A DNA stretch of 64,000 nt. Origin: Bathynomus jamesi. Taxonomy: Eukaryota > Arthropoda > Malacostraca > Isopoda > Cirolanidae. A program made the position numbers and the translations under genes. The stretch lies in contig JAJOZX010000089.1 in NCBI GenBank assembly GCA_023014485.1, positions 1,266,001-1,330,000 of the forward strand, read 5' to 3'. This document shows positions 9,447 to 20,938 of this stretch, piece by piece. Under the pieces are notes generated by a model, which worked only from the letters and a program-made list of their open reading frames with translations, was not told the origin of the DNA and did no database searches. Position 1 is the stretch's first letter; each line of letters starts with the position of its first letter.

Positions 9447-11265
9447 CAGGAAGGAGGGGCCAAGAGCTAACGACCGCAAAAGCGCCCCCGCCCCCCCCCC
9501 CTTACCATAGAAGGAGAGAGCCAAAATCAAGGTCCAGCGTTTTTGAGATGCCTAGACAATCTGCGTTTAAAAGATGTGAGGTCATAGACAGAGGGAAAGA
9601 TGGATTAAGGAAGATTGTTCCAGAGTTGCCCGGTTAAGTAGATGAAAGACTGGAAATATAGATTAACCCTTGAGTTAGAGAGTTGGACAAAAAAGGAATG
9701 AGAGAGTGTAGAAAGTCTGGCGCTGCGTACTCTCCTTAAAGGATGAGGCATGCAGTTAGAAAGTTCAGAAGAGCAGTGTTCGTTATAATAGCGATAGTAA
9801 AGAGAGAGTGAGGCAACATTGTGGCGAAGAGGGGGATTGAAGACAGTAAGAGGCGAGGAATTGATGAGACGAAAAACTTTCGACTCCACCCAGTCAAGTA
9901 CGGGTGTGTGGGTTGAGCCACCCGATACACGAGAAGCATACTCCATACAGGGAGGAGATATGTTCCCTGTACAGAGACAGCAACTGAGTTGGGGTGTAGA
10001 AACTGCGAAGCCGGTACAGCACGCCTAACCTCTTGGAAGCTGTTTGGGAAACAGTACATGTGATCTTTCCAGGAAAGATCACGAGAAAAGGAAACGCCAA
10101 GAATGTTAAGAGAAGAGGAAGGGTTGAGTTGTGTTGTTGAAGGTAAGGGGATAGTTATGTGGAAGATGTGACGAGTAGACAGATGGAGGAACTGATTCTT
10201 GAGGCATTGAAAGCCACAAGGTTTTCTCTGCCCCAATCAGAGATGATAGAAAGATCAGAGGTCAGGTGCCCTATAGTTGTACTACGCGAATCATGGAGGG
10301 ACTGTTGAGAGGGACGCTTTGGGAAGCGGGTGAAGTAAAGAGTGGAATCATCGGCATAGGAGTGAATAGAACAGGAAGCGTGAATTGAAAGTTCATTAAT
10401 AAATAAAAGGAAAAGAGTGAGTGACAGGAAAGAACCCTGAGGAACACCACTGTTGATAGCTTTAAGAAAACAACAGTAGCCATCTACAACCGCAGTTATA
10501 GATCGGCCAGAAAGGAAATTAGAGAAGGCACAGATAGAAGGATAAAAGCCGAAAGAGGGCAGTTCGGAAATTAAAGATTTGTGCCAGAATATCAAAATCT
10601 TTCGATATATCTAGCGCAATAGCAAAAGTTTTACCGAAATCTCAAAAGGAGGATGACCAAGAGTCAGAGATATATGCAAGAAGATCGCCAGTAAAGCGTC
10701 CCTTGCGGAATCCATACTGACGATCTGAAAGAAGATTATGAGAAGAAAGATGTTTAAGAATCTTCTTATTAAGGATAGATTAAAACTTTGGAAATTCAAG
10801 AAATCAAAGCAATTGGACGATAGTTGGAGGGTTGAGAGCGGTCACATTTCTTTGGGACAGGCTGAATGAAAGCGAACTTCCAGCAGGAATGAAAAGTACC
10901 AGATGAAAGACAAAAACGAAAGAGTTTGCCTAGGTAGGGTGTGTCGGCACAGAAGCACAGTTCTTAATTAAGAACAACAACAGGAGGTACACCATCAGGA
11001 CCTTACGCCTTCCTAGAGTTGAGCCCAGATAGGGCAGAAAGAACATCTTTAGGAGAGATTCTAATTTCAGACAATGAAGTTAGAGGGAGGAGGAGATGGA
11101 GGAACAGCACCGGAATCGTCCAGGGTTGAGTTGGAAGCGAAAGTTTGAGCGAAGAGTTCAGCTTTGTCAGGAGAAGAGATGGCAACTGAGCCGTCGGAAT
11201 GGAAAAGATGAGGGACAGAAGAGGAAGTAAAGTTGTTGAAGAGGTTCTTAGACTAAACGTTTCCC
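9447..11265 (-). mobile_element. LINE family A, copy A2 (reverse-transcriptase half)
   Basis: Minus-strand, 5'-truncated LINE. The 3' end starts GCAGGAAGGAGGGGCCAAG as in A3. Reverse-transcriptase motifs are readable: NSGVPQGSFLSLTLFLLFIN and the catalytic box HSYADDSTLYF (YADD). The C-terminal block LYYRYYNEHCSSELSNCM is shared with A1 and A3. Frameshifts break the ORF. The 5' end stops about 75 bp before the GT microsatellite. Confidence 0.85.
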
Positions 11266-11346
11266 CCAACGACTATGGAGTTACGGAATGTATATTTGAG
11301 TATCGTGAATTCGCAATATCGCGGGTAGACTCATGACGGATCGTCT

Positions 11347-11361
11347 CGTGTGTGTGGTGTG

Positions 11362-11392
<31 letters not shown>

Positions 11393-11469
11393 GTGTGTGT
11401 GTGTGGTGTGTGTGTGGTGTGTGTGTGGTGTGTGTGTGTGTGTGTGGTGTGTGTGTGTGGTGTGTGTGT

Positions 11470-11510
<41 letters not shown>

Positions 11511-11565
11511 TGTGGTGTGTGGTGTGTGTGTGGTGTGTGTGTGGTGTGTGTGTGTGTGTGTGTGT
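11347..11565. repeat. (GT)n microsatellite with GGTGTGTG interruptions
   Basis: About 220 bp of GT dinucleotides broken by regular extra G residues (TGTGTGGTGTG). Long Cys/Val and His/Thr ORFs here are artefacts. Confidence 0.98.
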
Positions 11566-11713
11566 AGTCCTGCCCCCAACGGCTGATCGTGTACATTATG
11601 GGGCATGATTTTTGTGAAACCCTCTATATAAGCATATTTACAAAAGTAAAAAGCAAGCCAATTTGGTATGTCAGTAGGCTAATGTCGGCCGAAGATAACA
11701 CGGCTTATATATA

Positions 11714-12043
11714 CAGGGTGGCGCAAAAGTCGCGCATCATAGCAATTCAGTGTTGACTATTATTTTTTTCTTTTAGGTAGAGGATGGCTGCGAAATTAAC
11801 ATTAGAGGAGAGGGAGACCATGGTTTTAATGCATGGAATATACCAGGTACTACAAATCGATGAATCAGTACAGAATTTAAATTCTGTACCGATTCATCGA
11901 TTTGTTGTACCTGGTATTCCATACATTAAAACCAAGCTCACCCTCTCATCTATTGTTAATTTCGCAGCAATCCCCTACCTAAAAGAAAAAAATAATATAG
12001 TCAACACTAAAAATTGCTATGACGCGCGACTTTTGCGCCACCG
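11714..12043. mobile_element. Palindromic Tc1/mariner-type MITE, 330 bp
   Basis: Perfect-looking hairpin centred at GAATTTAAATTC (11873-11884). The left end CAGGGTGGCGCAAAAGTCGC follows TA. The right arm mirrors it and its tip has lost two bases. Each arm of about 165 bp holds the end of an autonomous element up to the transposase start, here reading MAAKLTLEERETMVLMHG. It is two inverted copies of one element terminus. Confidence 0.85.
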
Positions 12044-12128
12044 TTGAGTTTGCATCACATATATATATTTCTTCAATTTCTTAATATATATATATATATG
12101 TGTGTGTGTGGGTGCACACACACACACA

Positions 12129-13750
12129 CAGGGTGTTTCATAACATGTGGGACGGTTTCAGGATGGATTGAAGACCTGAAAACAATGAAAAAATGTCTAT
12201 GTAAACATATACCCCAAATCGCTTTGTTTCAGAGTTACAGCCCGTTTTGTGTTCCAGCAATTCTTTCCGCAAACTGTTTACAAACACTGCTTGCCGACAA
12301 TGCGTGTGTGTACGAGACCTCTTTAATGTATGGCCTTGCCGATTGTCATGTTTCATACACTCTATGACATGTTTCAATATAGTTGAGTGTAGAGCCATCA
12401 GTCAGTCAGAGGAGCATCGTGGTGTTTCACTGTTCTTATTCGTAACTTCTTACTGTGAATAAGTGCAGTCCAGTGGAAAAAACTTAAAAGTTTTTGTGCT
12501 ATTCAGTGATAGTGTGCATTTGAAGCGAGAATGGAGGCCTATTCAAACAGAGAAATGGCAGACATGCATCTCGTGTATGGACTTGCCGTGTGTAATGCGG
12601 CCGCAGCAAGACATCTGTATGCGGAAAGGTTTCCGAACCGCCGTCTGCCAGATAAGAAGACCTTTCAAAGAATAGACGAGCGTCTTGGTGATACAGGATC
12701 ATTCAACAAGCCAGTTTCAGATGGTGGTAGACCAATCAGCACCAGAACTGTTGAGTTGGAGGAGCGGGTCCTGAATCGCGTGAAGGAACATCGTGGTGTC
12801 AGCACCCGAAGGATAGCAGCAGCAGAGGGTGTACGATACAAAACTGTGTGGAGAATTTTACGGGAACAACAGCTTTACCCATATCACATTCAGAGAGGAC
12901 AAGGCCTTACTGAAGCTAATTTCCTACCACGAGAGGCTTTTTGTACTTGGCTCCTTCAACAGTGTGTTCGCGATCCTCTTTTTCTAGCCTCCGTGTTGTT
13001 TTCTGATGAGGCTGCCTTCACAAAAAATGGGATAAATTTTCACAACACTCATCACTGGGCCGAAGAGAATCCGAATACTATAATCCAGTCAAGGCACCAA
13101 CAACAATTTAGTATCAATGTATGAGCAGGACATTGCCGACAACTTAATCGGTCCTTTTGTTTTGCCTGGAAGATTAACAGGAGAATCCTATTCCAATTTT
13201 TCAGGTAATGATTTAAGCGATTTACTAGATAAAGTTCCTCTTGGTGTCCGACGTCGTACGTGGTTTATGCATGACGGCGCTCCGCCTCATTTTCGTCAAG
13301 TAGCCAGAGACTATTTGGATGAACATTTCCCTGATAAATGGATAGGCCGTGGAGGACCGATTGCGTGACCTGCTCGCTCCCCGGACCTGAATCCACTTGA
13401 TTTTTACCTGTGGGGTCATCTGAAATCCATCGTTTACGTGACACCCATTGACAATGTTGAACTGCTTCGCCAACGTGTAGAACAAGGATGCCAGAAAATC
13501 CGAGCAATACCTGGAATGTTTGAACGCGTTAGGCAGTCCATGACGAGGCGTGTTCAGGCGTGTATTCAAGCGCAAGGCGGTCATTTTGAGCACTTCCTTT
13601 AAAGGTAAGGCGGATACTTGCTGGAACACACAACGGGCTGTAACTCGGAAACAAAGCGATTTCGGGCATATGTTTATATAAACTTTTTTTTCATTGTTTT
13701 CAGGTCCTAAATCCATCCTGAAAGTGCGTCCCACATGTTATGAAACACCC

Positions 13751-13752
<2 letters not shown>
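12129..13752 (+). mobile_element. Tc1/mariner-superfamily transposon M1, 1.62 kb, near full length
   Basis: Long terminal inverted repeats of about 130 bp starting CAGGGTGTTTCATAACATGT and ending with the complement. They enclose one broken transposase gene. Inserted in a (CA)n/(TA)n tract, so the target duplication cannot be read. Confidence 0.9.
12531..13602 (+). pseudogene. M1 transposase (DDE, IS630/Tc1/mariner superfamily), broken
   Basis: Begins MEAYSNREMADMHLVYG, an N-terminal helix-turn-helix of the type found in many arthropod Tc1/mariner copies (DUF4817-like), then a second HTH (RGVSTRRIAAAEGVRYKTVW). Catalytic blocks: first Asp in VLFSDEAAFT, second in WFMHDGAPPHF, third in [17 protein letters not shown]. 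The frame shifts near 13115-13125, and an in-frame TGA at 13366 interrupts before the third block. The tail reads to GGHFEHFL then stop. About 355 codons if whole. Not functional as written. Confidence 0.85.
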
Positions 13753-13783
<31 letters not shown>

Positions 13784-13784
<1 letters not shown>

Positions 13785-14055
13785 CCCCCGCAAGGGGGTT
13801 CTAAGCTCGTGCTCTTGAGTGCTCTTTGTGCTCGTTTGTACGTGCTTGTTCCTGGAGGTTTCACGTGCGCCCTCCCGGCCCTAGCACCCAAGGATGATGG
13901 GGCTCGACCCTGCAGTCCTTGGTCTTTTTCCACTTCGACTGTCCCCTCCACCCTTTCTTTTTCCTCTGTCTTTCCTCTCACTTTTTCTTTGTTTTTCCGC
14001 TGAGATATGCCCTTTTAAATAGAGGCGAATCGGTTCTTCCCGAACTTTAAAAAAA
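13784..14055 (+). repeat. Retroposon family R, copy 1 (about 270 bp, A-tail)
   Basis: Starts CCCCCGCAAGGGGGTTCT (a small hairpin) after a (TA)n tract and ends CTTCCCGAACTTT plus poly(A), then (TA)n again. Near-identical to 23543-23820. It contains a conserved ORF fragment (ALCARLYVLVPGGFTCALP) of unknown meaning. It could be a SINE or a 3' LINE fragment. Confidence 0.8.
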
Positions 14056-14287
14056 AAAATATATATATATATATATGAGAAATTGAAGAAATATTAATTT
14101 TTTTTTTTTCAACTTCAGTTGAGTTAAAACAATAATTACTTAAATGACCGAATAATTAATAATTGTACTCATAATAAATCACAATATTGACGCACATTAA
14201 TAATTAATTAATCAACAATGGCTGACGATGAACGATGGACAACGAACAACAAAACCCCCAATTAATAATTGTTAATTAGTCCCTTAC
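14056..14287. other. Intronic AT-rich spacer
   Basis: TA and T tracts then AATTAATT-rich sequence. No gene. Confidence 0.5.
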
Positions 14288-14453
14288 CTTCGCTTGTACG
14301 GTGGACAAAACCTTTTCCAGGGCTGCCACCTTTTCCTTCAATAATTTTGGCTCAGACTCCGACCTTGTCAGTTTAGTAACCTTTTCAGAAGGCGATTTTG
14401 ACGACCTCGTGCTTGAAATTTTCCTTGGGGACGCCGGAGACCTTAAAGGTGAA
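14288..14453 (-). CDS. osp: osp exon x22: Ser-rich then coiled coil
   Basis: 166 nt, enters in phase 2 and leaves in phase 0. Acceptor CATTTTTTAAG, donor GCGAAG|GTAAGG. It encodes SPLRSPASPRKISSTRSSKS (basic Ser/Pro, likely phospho-sites) then EPKLLKEKVAALEKVLSTVQ, one coiled-coil turn. The phase fits x21 (split Ile codon) and x23. Confidence 0.8.
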
Positions 14454-14593
14454 CTTAAAAAATGAAAATACTTTTTTAAAGATTTTAAAATAAAAATAAA
14501 TAATAATAATAATAATTAACTAATTACCCACCATTGAGGCTCTTCTCTATTTTCACTTATTATTAATTACTATTATTGTATTATTACATTATA

Positions 14594-15355
14594 CAGGGTG
14601 GGCCGTAAGTTTCCATACATAGGAAAAATTAAACGTTTGTTTTTATGTTTCAGATACCCTAAGAATATGCGTTTGACGTAAGATCTTGTTTACTGATGAA
14701 GCAAATTTTTACGTCAATGGAGAGGTTAATCGGCAAAACATACGTTATTGGAGTAATGCTAACCCTAACTGGCTGAGTCCGACGAAGATGCAAGGTGCCG
14801 GTAAAGTGATGGTGTGGGCCGGGATATGGGGTGACAGAATTATTGGACCAATTTTTGTCAGTGGAAATCTTAATGCCGAAAGGTATCTTAACATGTTGCA
14901 AGAAGAGATTTTCCCATCCCTGCTAAACGAGGAAGGTAACTTCCCAGTTTACTTCCAGCAAGATGGAGCTCCACCTCATTATGGTCTTCACGTGCGTCGG
15001 TATTTGGATCAGCAGCAGTTTCCGGATGCTTGGATTGGTCGGCGTGGTCCTGTGGAGTGGCCTCCCAGATCCCCAGATCTCACCCCCCTTGATTTCTATC
15101 TTTGGGGGCACTTGAAGGCCATGGTGTATCAGGAAAAGATACGAGACATAAATCATCTAAAGGAACGTATCACCAACGCCATTACAAGCATAACGTCAAC
15201 TGTGCTAATGCGTGTTCATCAACAGTGGGGAACACGTATTGAAATGTGTTTTCAAAACAATGGCAACCCATGTAGAGCATATTATATAAATAAAAATGGT
15301 TGTCCATAAAAAAATGTTTATTTTTCCTATGTATGGAAACTTACGGCCCACCCTG
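14594..15355 (+). mobile_element. Tc1/mariner-superfamily transposon M2, internally deleted, 762 bp
   Basis: Ends CAGGGTGGGCCGTAAGTTTC and its complement, flanked on both sides by the TA target duplication. TIR length is about 30 bp. The 5' half of the transposase is missing; only the catalytic half remains. Confidence 0.92.
14686..15309 (+). pseudogene. M2 transposase catalytic half (DDE, Tc1/mariner superfamily)
   Basis: Open for about 207 codons: [18 protein letters not shown] (first Asp), [19 protein letters not shown] (second Asp), [19 protein letters not shown] (third Asp), ending at TAA by the right TIR. The N-terminal DNA-binding domains are deleted. The long intact frame suggests a young deletion derivative. 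A different family from M1 by both ends and protein. Confidence 0.88.
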
Positions 15356-15862
15356 TAGTACATTAATATCGGAGGAATATGAAGAAAATTAACTTCGAAA
15401 CAAGTTACGTCTAAAAAGGAGGTAAAATACGAATTAATAATTAAAATTTCACTGAAATACCAAATGGACAAATACTTTCGGTATCATCTAAATTGGATGT
15501 GTCCATCCTTTTTGGGGAAACTAAGCTACACTTAAACTTCCTACTTCCGTACCTTACAATCGTAATCAAATCCCGCGTCATTAATTAGTGATTTCAGTTG
15601 CCCTTCTTATTTTTATCATTTATCTCTCGAGTTATTGCAATTTTGGGGAAATACCTATTTCTGCTGCGTCATCAATTTAAATAAAAAGGTTCCGTGATCG
15701 ACCACTCGGGAATTCCTGATCCTAAATTAACGCGGACAAAAACGGCAAAGATTATCTAAATAAAAGAATAAAAGAGGAACATTATCACGCGAGAGCTAGC
15801 ATTACTGTACACCCAAAATTATAAACGACACCTAAAAGATATCCCCCGAATATAACACTCAC
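15356..15862. other. Intronic, no gene or repeat recognised
   Basis: About 500 bp of moderately AT-rich sequence between M2 and exon x21. I see no motif in it. Confidence 0.5.
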
Positions 15863-16005
15863 ATTAAAGGTGATTTGGATCTGGAGTTAATGTGAGGACT
15901 CGTACCGTGACTGTTACTCGTATCTACAATGCTTTGAGAGGTACTGCAAGAACTTAAACTGGTGCTACAGCATTTCTTTATTTCTTTACTGGAGAGACTC
16001 GATAC
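15863..16005 (-). CDS. osp: osp exon x21: Ser/Thr/Cys-rich linker
   Basis: 143 nt, phase 0 in, phase 2 out. Acceptor TTTTTGCAG, donor TTTAAT|GTGAGT. It encodes VSSLSSKEIKKCCSTSLSSC and a further Ser-rich run to SRSKSPL, which joins the SPLRSPASP of x22. Low complexity, so it rests mainly on splice sites and phase. Confidence 0.7.
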
Positions 16006-16463
16006 CTGCAAAAATACAGTATTTAAGTTGGGTTATCCTCAAACTGACGATGTATTATATAGCTCACATCAACGTAGGGATGCAAATGTCGAGATACACT
16101 GGACAGCACCCATCTCGCGGCACAGTGTACGTTTGTAATAGACTGTACAGTTTCGGAAAAAGTTCCAGAAACACGATTCTTAAAAAAAAAAATAATTATC
16201 GATTGAAATTTTTTCTTTATACAGTATTTTAATAGTGTCACCAAAAAAGAAGAAAATAGTCAAAGAAAAGCAGAATATTACTAATTAGTGATTTTTTATG
16301 CTTAACTTTTTGTTCCTTGCCTAATTTTTTCCGAAACTACTTCATACTTGGGTATGATTAGAAAGATATGAAATCAATGAGATAATGACTACTCATGCAA
16401 CTCTTATTTCGGTTTTATTAAAGAGTATCACACGAGATATGAAGGGAATTTCATTACATTAAG
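16006..16463. other. Intronic, no gene seen
   Basis: Unique-looking AT-rich sequence with a short A-run near 16180. Nothing recognised. Confidence 0.5.
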
Positions 16464-19255
16464 GCAGGAAGGAGGGGCCAAGGGCAAATGCCCGCAAAAG
16501 CGCCCCTCCCGTAGAAGAAGAAGAGAACCAAAATCAAGGTCCGAGGTTTTCGAGATGCCTAGAGACACTGCGTTTGAAAGATGGGAGGTCATAGACAGAA
16601 GGAAAGATGGATTGAGGAAGATTGTTCCAGAAGTGACCGGTTGAGTAGATGAAAGACTGAAAAAAATACAGATTCACCCTCGCGTTAGATAGTTGGACAG
16701 AAAAAGAGTGAGAAAGTGAAGAAAGTCTGGTACTGCGTGCTCTCCTTAAAGGAGGAGGCACGCAGTTAGAGAGTTCAGAAGAGCAATGTCCGTTATGATA
16801 GCGATAGTAAAGAGAGAGAGAGTAAGGCAACAATGCGACGAAGAAAGAGAGATTGAAGACAATCAGTAAGAGGCGGGGAATTGATGAGGCGAAAAGCCTT
16901 TGATTCCACCCGGTCAAGTACGGCTATGTGGGTTGAAACAGCCATCACGCGAGAAGCATAATCCATACAGGAGCGAACAAGACCCCTGTACAGACAGCAA
17001 CTGAGTGGGGGTGAAGAAACTGCCGAGGCGGTACAACACACCTACCTCTTAGAAGCTGTTTTAGAAGGAGAGTATAGGAAAAGAGAAAGGGAAACGCAAA
17101 GAATGTTAAGAGAAGAGGAAGGATTGAGTTGTGTTGTTGAAGGTAAGGAGATAGTCATGTGGAAGATTGTGACGAGTTGACAGATGGAGGAACCGAGTTT
17201 TTGAGGCCACAAGGTTTTGTTTGCCCCAATCAGAGAGAGCAGAAAGATCAGAGGTCGGGTGCACCATAGCCGTACTACGCGAATCATGGAGTGACTGTTC
17301 AGAGGGACGCTTTGGGAAGGGGATGGAGAAGCGAAGAGTGGAATCATCGGCATAGGAGTGAATAGGACAGGAAGTGCGAATTAAAAGATCATTAATAAAT
17401 AAAAGGAAAAGAGTGGGTCACAGGAGAAGACAGAGCTTTAGGAGAAGAACAGTGGCCATCTACAGCCGCAGCTATAGATCGGCCAGAAAGGACATTTGAG
17501 ATGAAGGAACAGATAGAAGGATAGAAACCGAAGGAGGGCATTTTCACCCTTCACGGTCACCCTTCTTTGGGACAGGCTGAATGAAAGCGAACTTCCAGCT
17601 GGAAGGAAAAGTACCAGATGAGAGAGAATGACGAAAAAGTTTGCCTAGGCAGACTGTCAGCACAGAAGCACAGTTCTTAAAAACAACAGGAGGAACACCA
17701 TCAGAACCATCGCCTTCCTAGAGTTGAGCTCAGATTGAGCAGGAAAAACATCTTTAGAAGAGATTCTAATTTAATACATAATAAAGTCAGAGGGGGGAGG
17801 AGATGGAGGAACAGCACGGAATCGTCCAGGGTTGAATTGTAAGCGAAGAACAGATTTAGCACGATTCCGGGCAGAAATATAAGCTGAGTGAGAGTCAGGA
17901 GTTGGATGGTGACGGTACCTTCTGAAAGCCTCCTCTCTGTTGCGAATAGCATTAGAACAAGTTAAACCAAGGTTTTTTGCATTAGTAGTAGGAATAGAAT
18001 ATGGAATGTACGCTTCCATGCCGGAGAGAATCACCTCTGTGATGCGCTGAGCACACCCAGAAGGTCCCCGGCCACGGAAGCAATAATCATTCCATGGGAA
18101 ATCAAAGTACAGTAGTACTGCCTAAGGGCCTCCCAATCAGCAGCGCCGAAGTGCCAAAGGCGCCTCCTCTTGGAAAGATCCAAACGTCGAATTGGAGCGA
18201 TAGGACAGGAAACAGATATAAGACTGATCGGAGGAGCCCAACGGAGAGAAAAGTTTCACAGAATAAGAAGGATGAGAGGTAAGAAATAAATCCAGGATGT
18301 TGGGCATGTCTTCAAGGCGATCGGAAATACGAGCAGGGTGATGTACAATCTGCTCTAGGTCATTTAGGAGAGAAAAGTTGTAATCTAGTTCATCAGGGAT
18401 ATTAGTGAAATGGGAGGAAAGCCAAAGGTGGTGGTGAACATTGAAATCTCCTAAAATGGAGATTTCAGCAAAGGGAGAGCGGGAAAGAACGTATTCAACT
18501 TTGGAAGTGAGGTAGTCAAAGAATTTTGGATAGTCAGTAGAATTAGGAGGAAGGTAAACAGCGCAGATGTATTTAGTTTGAGATTGGCATGTAAGACGTA
18601 GCTAGAGGGTAAAGAATTTGGAAAATTCGAGTTCGGGAATAGAGAACAAGTTAGGTTATTGCGTACATATAGGCAACATCCACCTTTGGAGTGAAATTGA
18701 GTATAAAGTAAGAGGCTACAGAAAAAGGGTTGCTGTCAGTCGTCTCAGACACACGAGTTTCAGTGAGGAAAAGATGAGGAGGTTTAGAGGAGAGGTGGTG
18801 TTCAACAGATTGAAAATTTGAAAAAAGGCCACGAATGTTGCAGAAATTTAAGAAAAGTGAATGAGACAGAGGTCCAGGACATCTCGAATGGGCAGTAGCA
18901 GATCCAGCCCCGCTGTCCGGGTCTGCGTTCCCGGTATCGGCAGGGGGATAGCCAGAAGTGGAGACATTTATGGTCCCCTCCCCAGGGTACTCTGATGCTT
19001 TTGAAGTTGATGCTTTTTTTTTTTTTTTTTTTTAATTTTGAAAAGATTATGTAGTGTGCAAGATGAATGTGTATATAGTGAGGAATAGGGAGAGAAGCGT
19101 GTGTTTGAGAGCATGCTGGACTGCTCACAGAGTAGATGAGACACGGAAAAAGATCAGCGACAGGAGAAACGGTAGTTCCAGCACTCCCTATCTTCTGTCT
19201 AACGCCCACCCTCGCGTAGTAGTTCCCTGGTCGATTGGTGTCTACAATCTCCTCA
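16464..19255 (-). mobile_element. LINE family A, copy A3 (endonuclease + reverse transcriptase)
   Basis: The longest family A copy. The 3' end is GCAGGAAGGAGGGGCCAAG; the 5' side ends about TGGTCGATTGGTGTCTACAA, as in A1 and A4. The endonuclease reads [19 protein letters not shown] and [19 protein letters not shown]. Reverse-transcriptase fragments and the C-terminal LYYRYHNGHCSSELSNC block follow. It has an internal deletion of the RT palm (about 17420-17560) and many frameshifts. The clade is near Jockey/I by motif style, not settled. Confidence 0.82.
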
Positions 19256-19355
19256 TCCAAAACTCTTTTTAGCGATACCAAATGAACTATTCCAGTTCAC
19301 AACCAAACACACCACCCCCACAGACGTAAGTACAATCCATCTTTTTAATTGTTAC

Positions 19356-19505
19356 CCTCTCGTCCAGAGTGTTGATCCTGACCACGGCCTTGATTGCGTC
19401 CTCCTCCGTCGTCTGTCCATCCAAAGACTTGCGTCGTTGTCGCGTCCTCTTCATAGAGTCCTCGAAGCTCTTCGATCTCCGCGCTTCTTTCAGCACAGAA
19501 GACTT
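19356..19505 (-). CDS. osp: osp exon x20: basic Ser-rich segment
   Basis: 150 nt, 50 codons, phase 0/0. Acceptor CCTTTCCTCTAG, donor GAGAGG|GTAACA. It encodes KSSVLKEARRSKSFEDSMKR then TRQRRKSLDGQTTEEDAIKA and VVRINTLDER. RRKSLD and RSKSFED look like basophilic-kinase-type sites (inference). Reading past the donor reaches no stop for about 15 codons, so the exact 3' end is likely but not certain. Confidence 0.82.
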
Positions 19506-19639
19506 CTAGAGGAAAGGGGGAGAGCAAGAAACAGAACTCGAATTAAAAGGGAGGACGATAATTTTTATTATTGAGTGAAATGAGGATTGATGGGGAAATA
19601 CCCCGCCACCCCGCCTCAAAAAAAATAACCTGAACTCAC

Positions 19640-19813
19640 TTCTTCGTGATCGACTTCTTCTCCGTTCAAGATCGAGTTCACTTTGGCCTCCAGCTGCGAC
19701 AGTTTAGCCTCTATGTCTTTGGAGAGAGTAAAGCTCTCCTTCCCTTTGAGGGAAAGTGTTCGTCTCCTCTCACGACTCTCGTTTCGGCTCAACTTTTGCT
19801 TCAGGGTGCGCAC
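19640..19813 (-). CDS. osp: osp exon x19: coiled coil
   Basis: 174 nt, 58 codons, phase 0/0. Acceptor TATTTTTGTAG, donor GAAGAA|GTGAGT. It encodes VRTLKQKLSRNESRERRRTL and SKDIEAKLSQLEAKVNSIL, heptad coiled coil with a basic break. Confidence 0.85.
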
Positions 19814-20704
19814 CTACAAAAATAAACACCACCTCATTCCAAATCTCTCTCTCTCTCTTTCTCTTTCTCTCTCTCTCTCTCTCGCTTTCCGTCCCCACCA
19901 GAGGAGGCTGGGCACGAACACCGAGTGTTACGCGGCCGGCCAGACTCATCCCTCAAGAGGAAATAGTGGAGTCGAACCCAGGGCCTGAAAGTTTACAATC
20001 TAATTCCTAATACCCTTTCCACAGGAGCAGAAATGTTCTGGACCAACTAATACTAGAACAGTGAAATCCAGAAAAAATTGCCATAAGAATGAGGTGGGGC
20101 TTTTATCACTAGAATAACCAACACTTTTGCTGGAAATACTAAACCCACTTCCGTTGTTGCAAGTGGGATTAGTAATCTTATTTACTTTCATTCTAAAATA
20201 AATATAAACAAAGGCTCAGGTTGGACTTTTGAATGATCTCCAATGAACTACTATAATAATTTCACAAAAAATTTTATATATATTGGTTTCAACAGTTCGG
20301 TTCCATGTCGCTCTCTTCTCAGTCTACCTTCTATGTAAGCCTACTTAACGCAAATAGTTAAGGTCAGAATACAAAAATTGTCAATTAGCATCAAATAGGC
20401 CCAATAATAAGCCTATACCCCAAGTATCTGATCGATAGTTAATGGCGTAAACTGTATGAGAGTGATCAGATGAGTTTCTATGGAATCCGCAAACATATTT
20501 CGTCAAAAAAAAAAAGTTGCTAAGTAATCCCATTTGAGCATTTGGCCGTGTGGTGAAAGCAATGATGAATTAATGTAGAACAAGTAGTGCTAGTATAGTA
20601 GTAGTAGTAGTAGACTATCTTTGCTGTGTGAAAACGGGAAATCAAATATACAAAACTAATTCCAATACCTAAATTCATTTTCAAAAAATGAAAAAGTATC
20701 GAAC
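19814..20704. other. Intron, no gene seen
   Basis: CT-rich microsatellite (about 19842-19885, TCTCTC), then non-repeat sequence, and a (TAG)n run near 20595-20612. No exon signals recognised. Confidence 0.55.
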
Positions 20705-20938
20705 CTGTTTTTCAGAACTGTTCAATTTGGTAGTGAGGTCCTGAACGCGAGTCCCCATCAGGTTAAGTTGGGATTGGAAATCTTTCTCCTGAGTCTTCAG
20801 TTCGCTCTTCAGCCTCTGGTTTGTTAATTCCATGTCATCCTGAAGGGTCTCCGCGCTGCGCACCTCCTTCTTCAGGCCCGAATTTCCCCAACCGCCTTCT
20901 CGAAACGAAGACGAAGTTCCGTGTACTCATCCACCAGG
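20705..20938 (-). CDS. osp: osp exon x18: conserved coiled coil with an apparent 1-base gap
   Basis: Acceptor CGTTTACAG, donor AAACAG|GTTCGA. It encodes LVDEYTELRLRFEKAVGEIR then a frame change at GGGCCTGAAGAAGGAGG near 20875; one added C or G restores GEIRALKKEVRSAETLQDD. After this it runs in frame through NQRLKSELKTQEKDFQSQLN to LNSSEKQ. Length 234 nt plus the carried 2 nt and one missing base gives 79 whole codons. The LRxRFEKA block is a hallmark of the MPRIP/outspread coiled coil as I recall it. Confidence 0.85.

Noticed and set aside
11331..11608. Cys/Val and His/Thr ORFs on both strands
   Set aside because: Pure product of the GT microsatellite.
13784..14003. Small protein gene (ALCARLYVLVPGG)
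   Set aside because: It is part of retroposon family R, repeated at 23.5 kb with indels that break the frame.
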